Source of the DNA: Novosphingobium sp. CECT 9465
Lineage (GTDB): Bacteria > Pseudomonadota > Alphaproteobacteria > Sphingomonadales > Sphingomonadaceae
DNA: 64,000 nucleotides
Reading direction: 5' to 3'
Assembly (NCBI RefSeq): GCF_920987055.1
Contig: NZ_CAKLBX010000001.1
Coordinates: 2,900,501 to 2,964,500 of the forward strand
Position 1 is the stretch's first letter. Every line of letters starts with the position of its first letter. A program made the translations under genes and the position numbers. Positions 7,643 through 16,677 of this stretch are shown one piece after another. The notes below the pieces were generated by a model. It was not told the origin of the DNA, did no database searches, and worked only from the letters and a program-made list of their open reading frames with translations.

Positions 7643-9664
7643 ATGTTTCTCAAGCGCGTGAAGTTGGCTAACTTTCGTTCCTTCGACGATGCGCATCTCG
7701 AACTGCAGAAGGACCTGACGGTTCTTGTCGGCGAAAACAACGGCGGGAAGAGCAATGCGATCGACGCGATTCGCTTGGTGACGCTCCCGCTGGGTGGTCG
7801 TCGGGAGATTTACTGCGAGCCCACCGATGTCCGCTTCCAGTGCGGATCCACACAATTCGAGCTGGAGGCGCATTTCGCGGAACTCTCGATAGGCCAGCAG
7901 GGGCGCCTAATCTCTGCCGCCACCGATGCCGGTCTGACGAATGCCTGCTTCGGACTGCGCTACGATGGCAGTCGGCAGGGGGCGAGACCGCAGCTGTGGG
8001 CCGGCAAGGACGGAAACGCACCCGAACCGAACTGCCATGACATGGTCCGGCACGTCTATCTGCCGACGCTGCGCGATGCGAAGCGGGCGCTCGCATCCGG
8101 CAACCCGACTCGCATCATGGCTCTCCTGAACCACTTCCTCGAGGGAACGACCGCCTCCGATCTCGCGAAGGAGCTTGCACGGACGCGCAGGCACGACGTG
8201 CTGGTGAAGGTCGACGATGCCGTCGAAAAAGGCCTTTCGGCCTTGACGGGCGGCGTGCGCCGGCAGGCCGCGACGCTCGGCTTCGCGTCGGACGAGGGGT
8301 TGATCGACATCGCCCGCGATCTGCGCTTCAAGCTCGCCGATCACGGCGTCGATCCTGAGGATCTGCGGTACTCCGGGCACGGCTACGCGAACCTGCTCTT
8401 CATGGCGATCATCGCGGTCGAGTTGGAGAAGGTCCGGAGCACGGACCTGACTCTGTTCCTCGTGGAGGAGCCGGAGGCGCATCTCCATCCGCAACTGCAG
8501 GCCGCGGTCCTGTCGTTCCTGCGTGAGCAGGCGGAGCAGTCGCGGAAGAGCCTCCCGACCGACCACGGTCCCGCGGGGGAACTACAGGTGGTGGTGGCCA
8601 CGCATTCGCCGAACCTCTCAGCTTGGGTCAGCAGCGATAGGCTGGTGGTGTTCAAGTCGGTGATAGCGTCGGCAGGGACGGCGGAAGCGGATGAGCTGCT
8701 CGAACCCGGATCAATCGACGCCAGCATCATCGAGGACGTCCTCGGCCATGATGCGGATGGCGATGGCGAGGCGGCCGCGGCGTCCGTCGCGGAGGCGATC
8801 TCGGCCGTCGTACCACGTCGTGCGACACGGTGCCTGCCTCTCGCCAACATGCCGCTTGAGGATCTCGATCGCCGCAAGGTCGACCGCTACCTTGATGTCA
8901 CGAAGGCGGCCCTCCTGTTCGGCGGACGGGCGCTGCTCGTTGAAGGTATAGCCGAGGCGCTGCTCCTGCCGGCCATCGCGAAGCACCATGTTCTGAAGGA
9001 CCACCCGGAGAAGCTCCGGCTCTTCAGGTCCGCCGTGTTCATACCGATCGATGGCGTCGATTTCGCGCCATACGTGACGCTACTCCTGACCGAACTGGAG
9101 GGCGCAAGGATTGCCGACCGCGTCGTGGTGATGACCGATGGCGACAGGGGGCTGAAAAAGGAGAAGGACGACGAGGAGGGAGCCGACGACGTTCCGGATG
9201 AAGGGACCGAGGCACCGGCGGAGGAAACCGAGAAGCTCCACGAAGCCGCGGAAGCCCACGAAGCCGAGGAGGTCTCCGAGGTCGAGGACGACGCCGCCGA
9301 CGACGGGCTGATTCCAGGTGAACGGAGGAAGCAGGCCTTGGAGAAGCTAGTCGGCAGACTAGGCGCGATCGACTACTTCGCGGCGGTCACGAGCACCTAT
9401 TCGCTGGAATCGGAGCTGATCGAGGCGGGTAACGCGGACCTTCTGGAGAAGGCCTACCTCGAGTTACATCGACGCTCGAAGAAGAAGTGGCGCAACGCCA
9501 TGAAGCTCGATGGCGACGAGCGCGCTGCGGCGATCCACCGCATTTTCAAGAATGCTCGGAAGGGCGACTTCGCCCAGGTGTTGGCGCGACTAATCGAGGA
9601 CGGCGAGAAGCTCGCAGTGCCACCCTACATCAAGCACGCCATCGAGCAGTTGGTGGCCACGTGA
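7643..9664 (+). CDS. Class 2 OLD-family ATP-dependent nuclease (GajA-like)
   Basis: A 673-residue protein with an N-terminal ABC/SMC-like ATPase and a C-terminal TOPRIM nuclease. Walker A is GENNGGKS (residues 30-37); the LFLVEEPEAHLHPQLQ Walker B/OLD motif is near 270. TOPRIM starts with ALLVEGIAEALLLP near 434, and the metal-binding DGD is at 499-501. OLD proteins paired with a UvrD-like helicase are the class 2 or Gabija type, which degrade invading phage DNA. A very acidic, low-complexity stretch (about residues 506-556) directly follows the DGD motif and makes the protein longer than typical GajA. The stop overlaps the start of the helicase gene. Confidence 0.85.
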   Translation: MFLKRVKLANFRSFDDAHLELQKDLTVLVGENNGGKSNAIDAIRLVTLPLGGRREIYCEPTDVRFQCGSTQFELEAHFAELSIGQQGRLISAATDAGLTNACFGLRYDGSRQGARPQLWAGKDGNAPEPNCHDMVRHVYLPTLRDAKRALASGNPTRIMALLNHFLEGTTASDLAKELARTRRHDVLVKVDDAVEKGLSALTGGVRRQAATLGFASDEGLIDIARDLRFKLADHGVDPEDLRYSGHGYANLLFMAIIAVELEKVRSTDLTLFLVEEPEAHLHPQLQAAVLSFLREQAEQSRKSLPTDHGPAGELQVVVATHSPNLSAWVSSDRLVVFKSVIASAGTAEADELLEPGSIDASIIEDVLGHDADGDGEAAAASVAEAISAVVPRRATRCLPLANMPLEDLDRRKVDRYLDVTKAALLFGGRALLVEGIAEALLLPAIAKHHVLKDHPEKLRLFRSAVFIPIDGVDFAPYVTLLLTELEGARIADRVVVMTDGDRGLKKEKDDEEGADDVPDEGTEAPAEETEKLHEAAEAHEAEEVSEVEDDAADDGLIPGERRKQALEKLVGRLGAIDYFAAVTSTYSLESELIEAGNADLLEKAYLELHRRSKKKWRNAMKLDGDERAAAIHRIFKNARKGDFAQVLARLIEDGEKLAVPPYIKHAIEQLVAT

Positions 9665-11385
9665 GCGAAGATTACGCGCCGACCAAGGAGCAAGAGGTTG
9701 TGATCGGGCATAACGGCCCGGCTTTCGTGACCGCCTGTCCAGGTGCGGGAAAGACGCGGACGATGGTCGAGCGGGCTCGACTTCTGCTGTCGGACGGGCG
9801 GGATCGCCGCGGGGTCGCCTTCCTGTCGTTCACGAACGCGGCGGTCGACGAACTGGAGGTGCGCCTCCGGAGCTTCGGGATCCTGCCGACGCCGCTGTTC
9901 CCCAGCTTCATCGGCACCTTCGACAGGTTTCTCTGGCAGTTCTTCGTAGCGCCGTTCGGAATGGAGGGCTGCGACGTCGCGCCCCGGCTGATCCCAGACA
10001 AGGGCGACTGGGTCGTGCAGCCCTATGAGAAGATGCAGGAGCTCCCTCTGAAGGCGTTCGACCGCAAGACAGGAAGATTGAACCGCGCAATCGCCGCCGA
10101 GGAGGGCTTTGACGCGGATCGCGACGCCACGAAGCACGAGGCTCTCGCACTCAAGATGCTGGCCTCCGCCCGCTCAAAGGGGCATGTCGATTTCGAGGAC
10201 GTGCGCACCTGCGTGAAGGGACGGCTTGCCGACAAGGCCTTCGCCGAGCGGCTGGGGAAGGCCCTCGCAGCCCGTTTCAAAGAGATCTTCGTGGACGAGG
10301 CGCAGGACTGCAATCCCGACGACCTCGAGGTCGTGCAGTGGCTTCGGACTTCGGGGCTTATCGTCAAGGTGATCTGCGATCCGAATCAGTCAATCTACCA
10401 GTTTCGCGGAGGGATCACCGACGAGCTCGACAGGTTCGCCGATCGCTTCGAGGATGGCGACAGGCTGCCGATGAGCGGAAACTTCCGATCGACGCCGGCG
10501 ATATGCGCCGCGATCGTCGGATTGAGGCCGCCCTCGGCACACGGCGTGCCGGACCGTGCGCTCGGGAGCCACAAGGCCGATTCCACCGCTATGCACATCC
10601 TCTCATACGGTGGAACATCGGTGCCGGCGGCGATCGGCGTAAAGTTCGGCGAACTCGTAAAAGCGCATGGCATCGCGGTGGCGGATGCGCCCATATTGGC
10701 CTCGAGGCTACAGAGCGCAGCCCGGGCGATCGGGCATCCTGTCTCGAAGGACACGGTGCACAAGACCCTGCTCCTGGCCAGGGCCGCCACTGATTTCCAC
10801 TTCTCCTTCAGCCTGGGCAACCGGCGCGAGGCGCTGTCCAATCTCCACCGTGCGATCCTGCTGGTTCAGGGGCGGATCGAGACCGCTGGCGACTATCACC
10901 GACATGTGTTGTCGGAAGGCCTGGAGGACGGTCGTTGGCGTCCCGAGATCATCGATGCTGCGGCGACCCTGAAGTTCTCGCCGGGCATGTCCGCCGATGC
11001 GTGGCTCGACAAGGCCCGCTGCGCATTGGCACCCGGACTCGCGACACCCGGCGGCATCAGGCAGCGGCTGAAGTCTAGCAACGAGCTGCTGGCCGCCTTG
11101 GCCACTCCGCCCGCAGATGCGCATCCGGCGCGGACGATCCACTCAACGAAGGGCCTGGAGTTCCCCGCCGTGTGCGTCGTCCTGACAAGCAATAAGGCGG
11201 GAGGCATTCTCGATCATCTGGAAGGGGCGGCTCGTCCCGAGTTCGCAGAGGACGCCCGCAAGATCTACGTTGCGGCGTCAAGGGCGGAAAGGCTTCTCGT
11301 GATGGCGATCCCGAAGAGCCGAGCGAAGCGATTGGAGACCCTTCTTCAAGGGAATGGCTGCTCGACGGCCCGTCACGACATCTGA
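9661..11385 (+). CDS. UvrD/Rep-like superfamily 1 helicase (GajB-like)
   Basis: A 574-residue helicase that starts at a GTG overlapping the OLD-gene TGA (GTGA), which fixes this start over an upstream one. Motifs run in order: the Q-region APTKEQ, Walker A ACPGAGKT (about residue 24), FLSFTNAAVDEL, motif II FVDEAQD near 211, DPNQSIYQFRGG, GNFRSTPAI, HSTKGLEF near 495 and VAASRAERLLVM. It is shorter than housekeeping UvrD or Rep, as expected of GajB. With the OLD nuclease it forms a Gabija-like two-gene defence unit. Confidence 0.85.
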   Translation: MSEDYAPTKEQEVVIGHNGPAFVTACPGAGKTRTMVERARLLLSDGRDRRGVAFLSFTNAAVDELEVRLRSFGILPTPLFPSFIGTFDRFLWQFFVAPFGMEGCDVAPRLIPDKGDWVVQPYEKMQELPLKAFDRKTGRLNRAIAAEEGFDADRDATKHEALALKMLASARSKGHVDFEDVRTCVKGRLADKAFAERLGKALAARFKEIFVDEAQDCNPDDLEVVQWLRTSGLIVKVICDPNQSIYQFRGGITDELDRFADRFEDGDRLPMSGNFRSTPAICAAIVGLRPPSAHGVPDRALGSHKADSTAMHILSYGGTSVPAAIGVKFGELVKAHGIAVADAPILASRLQSAARAIGHPVSKDTVHKTLLLARAATDFHFSFSLGNRREALSNLHRAILLVQGRIETAGDYHRHVLSEGLEDGRWRPEIIDAAATLKFSPGMSADAWLDKARCALAPGLATPGGIRQRLKSSNELLAALATPPADAHPARTIHSTKGLEFPAVCVVLTSNKAGGILDHLEGAARPEFAEDARKIYVAASRAERLLVMAIPKSRAKRLETLLQGNGCSTARHDI

Positions 11386-11666
11386 CGAGGCGGTCCATTC
11401 GCACCCACACGGCTATTCAGAGCTGGACCGGACAGCTGGTCGCACTTGAGTGGCGCGCTTAGTTCAAATCCCACTCTGGAAATATTGACGACTTGCTGTC
11501 CTTCTCCATTATGATGTTGGAAACGAAGAGAGCTGGGGCCGCGCTCTTCGAAACAATCGAGAAGGTCGGTTCTAAGAATTTTGTGCGGCTGAAAAGCCTG
11601 CGTCGCTAGAAACTAAACGAGGGGAAGCCGGACAGGTATATTGTTGTCGGCGCCTAGGGGTAAGTG
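11386..11666. other. Gap between helicase and phosphoesterase genes, possible small ORF
   Basis: A frame open from 11463 to a TAG ending at 11609 could encode up to about 48 residues; its first ATG is at 11511 (MMLETKRAGAALFETIEKVG). It could be a short peptide or the 3' remnant of a lost gene. No domain is recognised and no strong ribosome site precedes the ATG. The downstream part likely holds the promoter of the phosphoesterase operon, with AGGGG at 11656-11660. Confidence 0.3.
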
Positions 11667-12932
11667 ATGACCGACTTTCGTTTTCTACACGCCGCTGACA
11701 TCCATCTCGACAGCCCGCTCCGTGGACTGTCGCGGTATGAAGGGCTACCGGAGGACGACATCCGCGGCGCGACCCGGGCCGCTTTCGACAATCTCGTGCA
11801 GCGGGCTATCGACGAGGCTGTCGATTTCGTAGTGATCGCCGGCGACCTGTTCGACGGCGATTGGAAGGACATGGGCACGGGACTCTACTTCGCCCGCGCC
11901 ATGGGGCGGCTGAACCAGGCCGGCATCCCCGTCTTCCTCCTTTCGGGCAATCACGATGCGGAGTCGGTGCTGACCCGGAGCGTCCCCTGGCCGCCCAACG
12001 TGAGGCTGTTTGGGGCGAGGCGGCCGGAGACGCACACGCTTTCCCACCTCGCCGTCGCGGTGCACGGCCAGAGCTTCGCGACGCCAACCGTGATGGACAA
12101 CCTCGTGCTCGCTTACCCCGACGCAACCGACCACCACTTCAACATTGGGATGCTCCACACTGCCTTGGCAGGTCGACCGGGGCACGCCGCATACGCCCCG
12201 TGCAGCCTCGATGACCTTAAGTCGAAGCACTACGACTACTGGGCGCTCGGCCATGTCCACGAGCACGAAATCGTCAGCGAGGCCCCCTACGTCGTGTTCC
12301 CCGGCAACACGCAGGGTCGCACGATCCGCGAGACAGGATCGAAGGGCGCCGTTATCGTGACGGTTGAGGATGCTCAGGTCACCACTGTCGAGCGCGTCGA
12401 GCTCGACGTCCTGCGCTGGATCCGTGTTGAGGTGGACTGCACCGACGCGACGGCGGATGCTGTCCCATCACTCATGCGCGCGTCACTCGTGTCTGCCTGG
12501 CAGGACAACCCGTCCGGCCTGCCGCTCGTCGCGCGGGTCTCGCTGACGGGACAGACCATGGACGCCGGCGCACTCCATGACGGCGTGTCTTCTCTCCGCG
12601 ACGATGCCCGCGCGGTGTCAGCGTCGATATCACCGGACCTGTTCATCGAGAGGGTGAAGGTGCTGGTCTCGCCGCCTGCACAGGCGCAGCAGATGGTGAT
12701 CGGCGACGACCTCGAGGCTCTCATTAGACAGGCGCCGACAGACCCCAACCTAGCCGCCCTGCTGGCCGAAGACCTCGCCCCGTTCCTTATCGCCGCCCAG
12801 ACTTCGCTCGGCCAATCGCCGGAAGAGGCCGATGACGAGGGCGTGCGGCGGTCCGCGAGCGATGGCAACTGGACGGCGGTATTGGAGACGGCGACGCTCG
12901 CACTCCGATCGCGTTTGACCGGGGAGGCGTAG
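11667..12932 (+). CDS. SbcD/YhaO-like metallophosphoesterase
   Basis: A 421-residue Mre11-type nuclease subunit; a GTG one codon earlier (11664) is an alternative start. All calcineurin-like phosphoesterase motifs are present in order: HAADIHLDSP, VIAGDLFDG, LSGNHD, MLHTALAG and ALGHVHEHE, binding two metal ions. The C-terminal part is the cap and partner-binding region. It is followed 2 bases later by a giant ATPase gene, the pairing seen for SbcD-SbcC and YhaO-YhaN. Such pairs process DNA ends in repair. Carriage on an ICE next to defence genes suggests a defence use here. Confidence 0.85.
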   Translation: MTDFRFLHAADIHLDSPLRGLSRYEGLPEDDIRGATRAAFDNLVQRAIDEAVDFVVIAGDLFDGDWKDMGTGLYFARAMGRLNQAGIPVFLLSGNHDAESVLTRSVPWPPNVRLFGARRPETHTLSHLAVAVHGQSFATPTVMDNLVLAYPDATDHHFNIGMLHTALAGRPGHAAYAPCSLDDLKSKHYDYWALGHVHEHEIVSEAPYVVFPGNTQGRTIRETGSKGAVIVTVEDAQVTTVERVELDVLRWIRVEVDCTDATADAVPSLMRASLVSAWQDNPSGLPLVARVSLTGQTMDAGALHDGVSSLRDDARAVSASISPDLFIERVKVLVSPPAQAQQMVIGDDLEALIRQAPTDPNLAALLAEDLAPFLIAAQTSLGQSPEEADDEGVRRSASDGNWTAVLETATLALRSRLTGEA

Positions 12933-12934
12933 AG

Positions 12935-15900
12935 ATGCGCTTCGTCAACCTCGCGCTCGAGCGTTATGGCCACTTCGACAACTGCACGCTCTCCTTCCGC
13001 GGTGGCGAACCCGACCTTCACGTGATCTACGGCGCAAACGAGGCCGGCAAGACCACGTCTATGGCGGCCGTATCGGACCTGCTGTTTGGCTTCCCAAGCC
13101 GGTCGCCCTACAATTTCATGTACGACTACTCGTTGCTAAGAATCGGCGCCGTCCTCGAAGACGAGGGTCAGACAATGGCCTGCCGACGCAAGAAGGCCAC
13201 CAGCGGAACGCTCCTCGGTTCTGACGATAAACCCATCGACGAGGGCCCACTGCTGGCGATGCTCCGAGGTCAGACACGAGAAACATTCGGCCTATCGTTC
13301 AGCCTCAACCAAGAGGGCCTGCGCGCCGGCGGTAAGGCGATGATGGAGGCGCGCAACGATCTCGGTAGAGCGCTGTTCGCCGCCGGATCGGGCCTGACCG
13401 GGGTATCTGACGAGCTAGCACGCCTTGAGGAAGAAGCGGACGCCATCTGGGGTCCACGCGCGTCCAACAAGAGGTCGTTCACCGTCGCGCAGCGAGAGCT
13501 CGAGACGAACGCAAAGGCCATACGCGAGCGGTCGTTGAGGCCGAAGACCTGGCTCGACAGCAAGGCGGCGGTGGCGACGGCGCAGGCCGCGCTGGAGGAC
13601 GCCAGGGGACGGCGGGACGAGTTGCTTGCCGAGATCAGCCGAGCGGAGCGGATACGGCGAATTGCTCCCTCGGCACGCCTTCGAAAGGACCATCTGGCGG
13701 CACTAGCCGAATACAGCGCGACCGTTGACATCCCGGCACAGCGCGAAAACATGGCTGAGGCCGCGATGGCCGACGCGGCTTTGGCAACGAGGGCGAAGGC
13801 CGCTGCCGCTAAGCTGGCCGACGAGGCGACCAAACGCATGGAGGCGCTGGTTGCCGACGCGGAGATCCTCGCCCAGGCCGACCTGATCGACGAATTGGTG
13901 ACGGCTTCGGGCGCGGTCGCAAAGGCTGGCAGCGACATGGTGCGGCTGACTACCGAGCAAGCCACGCGCGCTGGCCGGATCGAGCGCCTCCGGGAGGAGG
14001 CCGGAGCACTGGCGGCGGATCCACCGTCCCGGATCGCCAGTGCTAAGCTGCGCGAACTGGCGCTAGCGCATGTCGAGGACAAGTCAGCGCTCAGTCAGAT
14101 ATCCGAGAGCGAGCAGGAGCTTGAGGAACGGCGGCGGACTGCACCAGGCATTGCGCCGACGGTCCAAGACGGCTCGCCGGACGAGCTGAAGACAGTGGTC
14201 GCCGCCGTCGACGCAGGACGCGCGCTTGGCGTCGACATCGACGCCCGATGCCTGACACTGCGGAGGACCGCCGATTTGGCCGCCGCCACGTTCGCCCAGG
14301 CACTCGTCCGGCTCGTGCCATGGAATGGCGACGCTGCGTCACTTCTCCAACTCCCAAGGATCGGCCAGATCGAAGTCGACGAAGCGCGGAAGGCACTCTC
14401 CGACCTGACCACCGAGGTCGACCGCGAACTGGCGACCGCGGCGCGCTCAAGAGAAGAGGCGGCCGCGCTCTCCCTTCAGATGGAACAACTGGCGTTGGGC
14501 AAGGCCGTATCGGGCGATGAAATCGCGAGCGCGCGGACCGAGCGCGATGAGCGCTGGCGTCCGCTACGCGGTCACGTCCTCTCAGAAATCTGCATTGATG
14601 CTCCCAATGAGGCCGTCTCCGCATTCGAGGCCTCGCTCGCTCAAGCCGACGAGCGCAGCGATCGCAGGTTCGCGGCAGCTGACGAGTCCAGTCGACTGAC
14701 CGACATGGGCAATCGCGTCGCAAAGCTGCTGCTGGATGCCGATCAGGCGGACATTCGTGCCGGGACTTTCGCCGAGCGACGGGAATCAGCGCGAACGGCG
14801 TGGGGTGAGAGGCTCACCGCCGCAGGCTATCCTGACATGGAGCCAATCCGGTTCCTTGCCTGGAGCACTGAGAGGGCCGCTGCGGAATCGGCGCACGCCG
14901 CTTCCGTCGCTGCCGCCGAGGAGGCCGATGCGACCATTGCCCGAAGGGCGACGGTCCTCGAGGCGCTCGCCTCATGCCTGCCTGAAGGCAATGCCGCACG
15001 TCTGGGGAGCGAAGTCGCACCCGCCTTGGCCTCCGCCGAACGCTTAAGGACCGACTTAGAGAAGGCGCAGCAGCAGCGACGGCTTGACGAAGCCGAGGCA
15101 GCGCGGATTGAGCAGGATGCCGAAGTGCTTGGGCGGCGCAGGAAGCGGCTCGAGGATGCCGCATCCACGCGTACGAACCGGTGGCGACAGGAGCTTGAGC
15201 AGACCGGGCTCAGCCTCGAGATCGAGAGCGCGATCGCCACGCTCGACGTGCTCGACGAACTGCGTGTCCAGATCGCTGCCCAGGCAGACTTGAAGGGACG
15301 GCTAGACGGCATGGTCAGGGACGCCAGCGAGCACGACTGCAGGGTCGGTGCGGCGGCGGACGCGGTGGGCATCCCGGCTGCGATAGAACCTGGCGAACGA
15401 CTGTCTCTGATGCGCGCTAGGCTCACAGCCGCGCGGTCCACCGCCACCGTCCTCGACACCCTGCAGGCCACGGTCAGCAGCCGCTACGACGAGATGGCGG
15501 CCGAGGAGGCAAAGTTGACGGCCGCGCTGGATTCGCTGGCCGCCTTGATGGAGGAGACGGGAGCAGCGGACATCGACGAGCTGACTGGCGCGATCGAGCG
15601 CTCGCGGGCGGCTCGGGGTCTCCGCGCGTCGATTGCCGACACCGAGACGGCGATTAAGTCCGCCGGAGACGGAAAGGGTCTGGATGAACTTCTCGATTCA
15701 CTCGAGGGTGTCGACCCGGATGGTCTGGCGGCCAGAACACAAACTCTCTCGTCGGAACTCGCCGACCTCAACGCGGAAGTAGACGCGGCGGCGGCGGCAC
15801 ATGGGGACGCGCAGAGGGCGTTCGGGAGCCTCGAGCAGGTGGGCGACAGCGCAGTGGACGCCGCGTCCGACGCTGACCGTGCCCGCGCAGAACTGACCGT

Positions 15901-16393
15901 CCTCTCCGAGCAGTACATCCTGAAACGAGCCGAGGCGGTCACGCTGCGCTGGGCGATCGAGCAGTATCGCGAGCGTCACCAAGATCCGATGCTGCTGCGC
16001 GCGTCCGAGCTCTTTTCCACCCTTACAATCGGACGCTACACGGCGCTGAAAATCGACAACGATGCAGGCGCACCACGGCTGCTCGGGATGCGAGACGACG
16101 GCAAAACCGTGGTCGAAGTTGGCGCCATGAGCGAGGGTACGACAGATCAGCTCTTTCTGGCATTGCGTCTCGCCGCAGTCGAGCAGTCCGTTGCTTCTGG
16201 TATCCGCCTGCCATTTCTCGCCGACGACCTCTTCGTCAACTTTGACGATGAGCGATCGGAGGCCGGGATCCGCGTTCTCGCGGAACTGGCCAAGTCCACG
16301 CAGGTGTTGTTCTTCACTCACCATCCCCACCTCGCGTCGATCGCGCGTTCGGTAGTTGGTGCTGACCTTTACTCAGAGTGCTCGCTGGCTTGA
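12935..16393 (+). CDS. YhaN/SbcC-like SMC-type ATPase
   Basis: A 1152-residue protein with split ATPase halves joined by a very long Ala/Glu/Arg-rich coiled coil (about residues 175-1000), like Rad50/SbcC. Walker A is YGANEAGKTT near residue 30. The C-terminal ATPase half has a GAMSEGTTDQLFLALRLA signature and a Walker B LPFLADDLFVNFDDE. The N-terminal LERYGHFDN start and the GANEAGKT loop point to the YhaN branch. Together with the phosphoesterase it should form a DNA-end processing complex. No zinc-hook CxxC is visible in the coil, in contrast to Rad50. Confidence 0.85.
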   Translation: MRFVNLALERYGHFDNCTLSFRGGEPDLHVIYGANEAGKTTSMAAVSDLLFGFPSRSPYNFMYDYSLLRIGAVLEDEGQTMACRRKKATSGTLLGSDDKPIDEGPLLAMLRGQTRETFGLSFSLNQEGLRAGGKAMMEARNDLGRALFAAGSGLTGVSDELARLEEEADAIWGPRASNKRSFTVAQRELETNAKAIRERSLRPKTWLDSKAAVATAQAALEDARGRRDELLAEISRAERIRRIAPSARLRKDHLAALAEYSATVDIPAQRENMAEAAMADAALATRAKAAAAKLADEATKRMEALVADAEILAQADLIDELVTASGAVAKAGSDMVRLTTEQATRAGRIERLREEAGALAADPPSRIASAKLRELALAHVEDKSALSQISESEQELEERRRTAPGIAPTVQDGSPDELKTVVAAVDAGRALGVDIDARCLTLRRTADLAAATFAQALVRLVPWNGDAASLLQLPRIGQIEVDEARKALSDLTTEVDRELATAARSREEAAALSLQMEQLALGKAVSGDEIASARTERDERWRPLRGHVLSEICIDAPNEAVSAFEASLAQADERSDRRFAAADESSRLTDMGNRVAKLLLDADQADIRAGTFAERRESARTAWGERLTAAGYPDMEPIRFLAWSTERAAAESAHAASVAAAEEADATIARRATVLEALASCLPEGNAARLGSEVAPALASAERLRTDLEKAQQQRRLDEAEAARIEQDAEVLGRRRKRLEDAASTRTNRWRQELEQTGLSLEIESAIATLDVLDELRVQIAAQADLKGRLDGMVRDASEHDCRVGAAADAVGIPAAIEPGERLSLMRARLTAARSTATVLDTLQATVSSRYDEMAAEEAKLTAALDSLAALMEETGAADIDELTGAIERSRAARGLRASIADTETAIKSAGDGKGLDELLDSLEGVDPDGLAARTQTLSSELADLNAEVDAAAAAHGDAQRAFGSLEQVGDSAVDAASDADRARAELTVLSEQYILKRAEAVTLRWAIEQYRERHQDPMLLRASELFSTLTIGRYTALKIDNDAGAPRLLGMRDDGKTVVEVGAMSEGTTDQLFLALRLAAVEQSVASGIRLPFLADDLFVNFDDERSEAGIRVLAELAKSTQVLFFTHHPHLASIARSVVGADLYSECSLA

Positions 16394-16677
16394 GATCGGC
16401 AAGAAAGCGATGAATGTCGGTTCTCTACATGAGCTGTCCTTCAGCGAATGGATTGGGAACGGCAGCAAAGTTGAAGGGTTTCGGGCGCCGCGAGGCGTAC
16501 GAAGGTCTCACATGTACGACCCGCGGGAGGTAGGCGTTGCGCTATGGGGATTTCGGGTCGGCGCCCTGGGAGATATGGCGCCAGAGCTGACGGGGCACAC
16601 CATATGGGCACCAGATGGTCGGCATGTTTAAGCGCTTCCTGACCTCGGGCAGGTGCACCTTCCCGCTATACCTCCAC
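16394..16677. other. Gap between convergent genes
   Basis: These 284 bases separate the 3' end of the YhaN-like gene from the 3' end of hipA on the other strand. A 91-codon open frame overlaps the YhaN gene end and has no recognisable product. I see no terminator hairpin with a T-run and no repeat. Confidence 0.35.

Noticed and set aside
11455..11485. A GTTCAAATCCC stretch that resembles the T-arm of a tRNA
   Set aside because: The flanking bases do not form a 5-bp T-stem and no acceptor, D or anticodon arms are found upstream.
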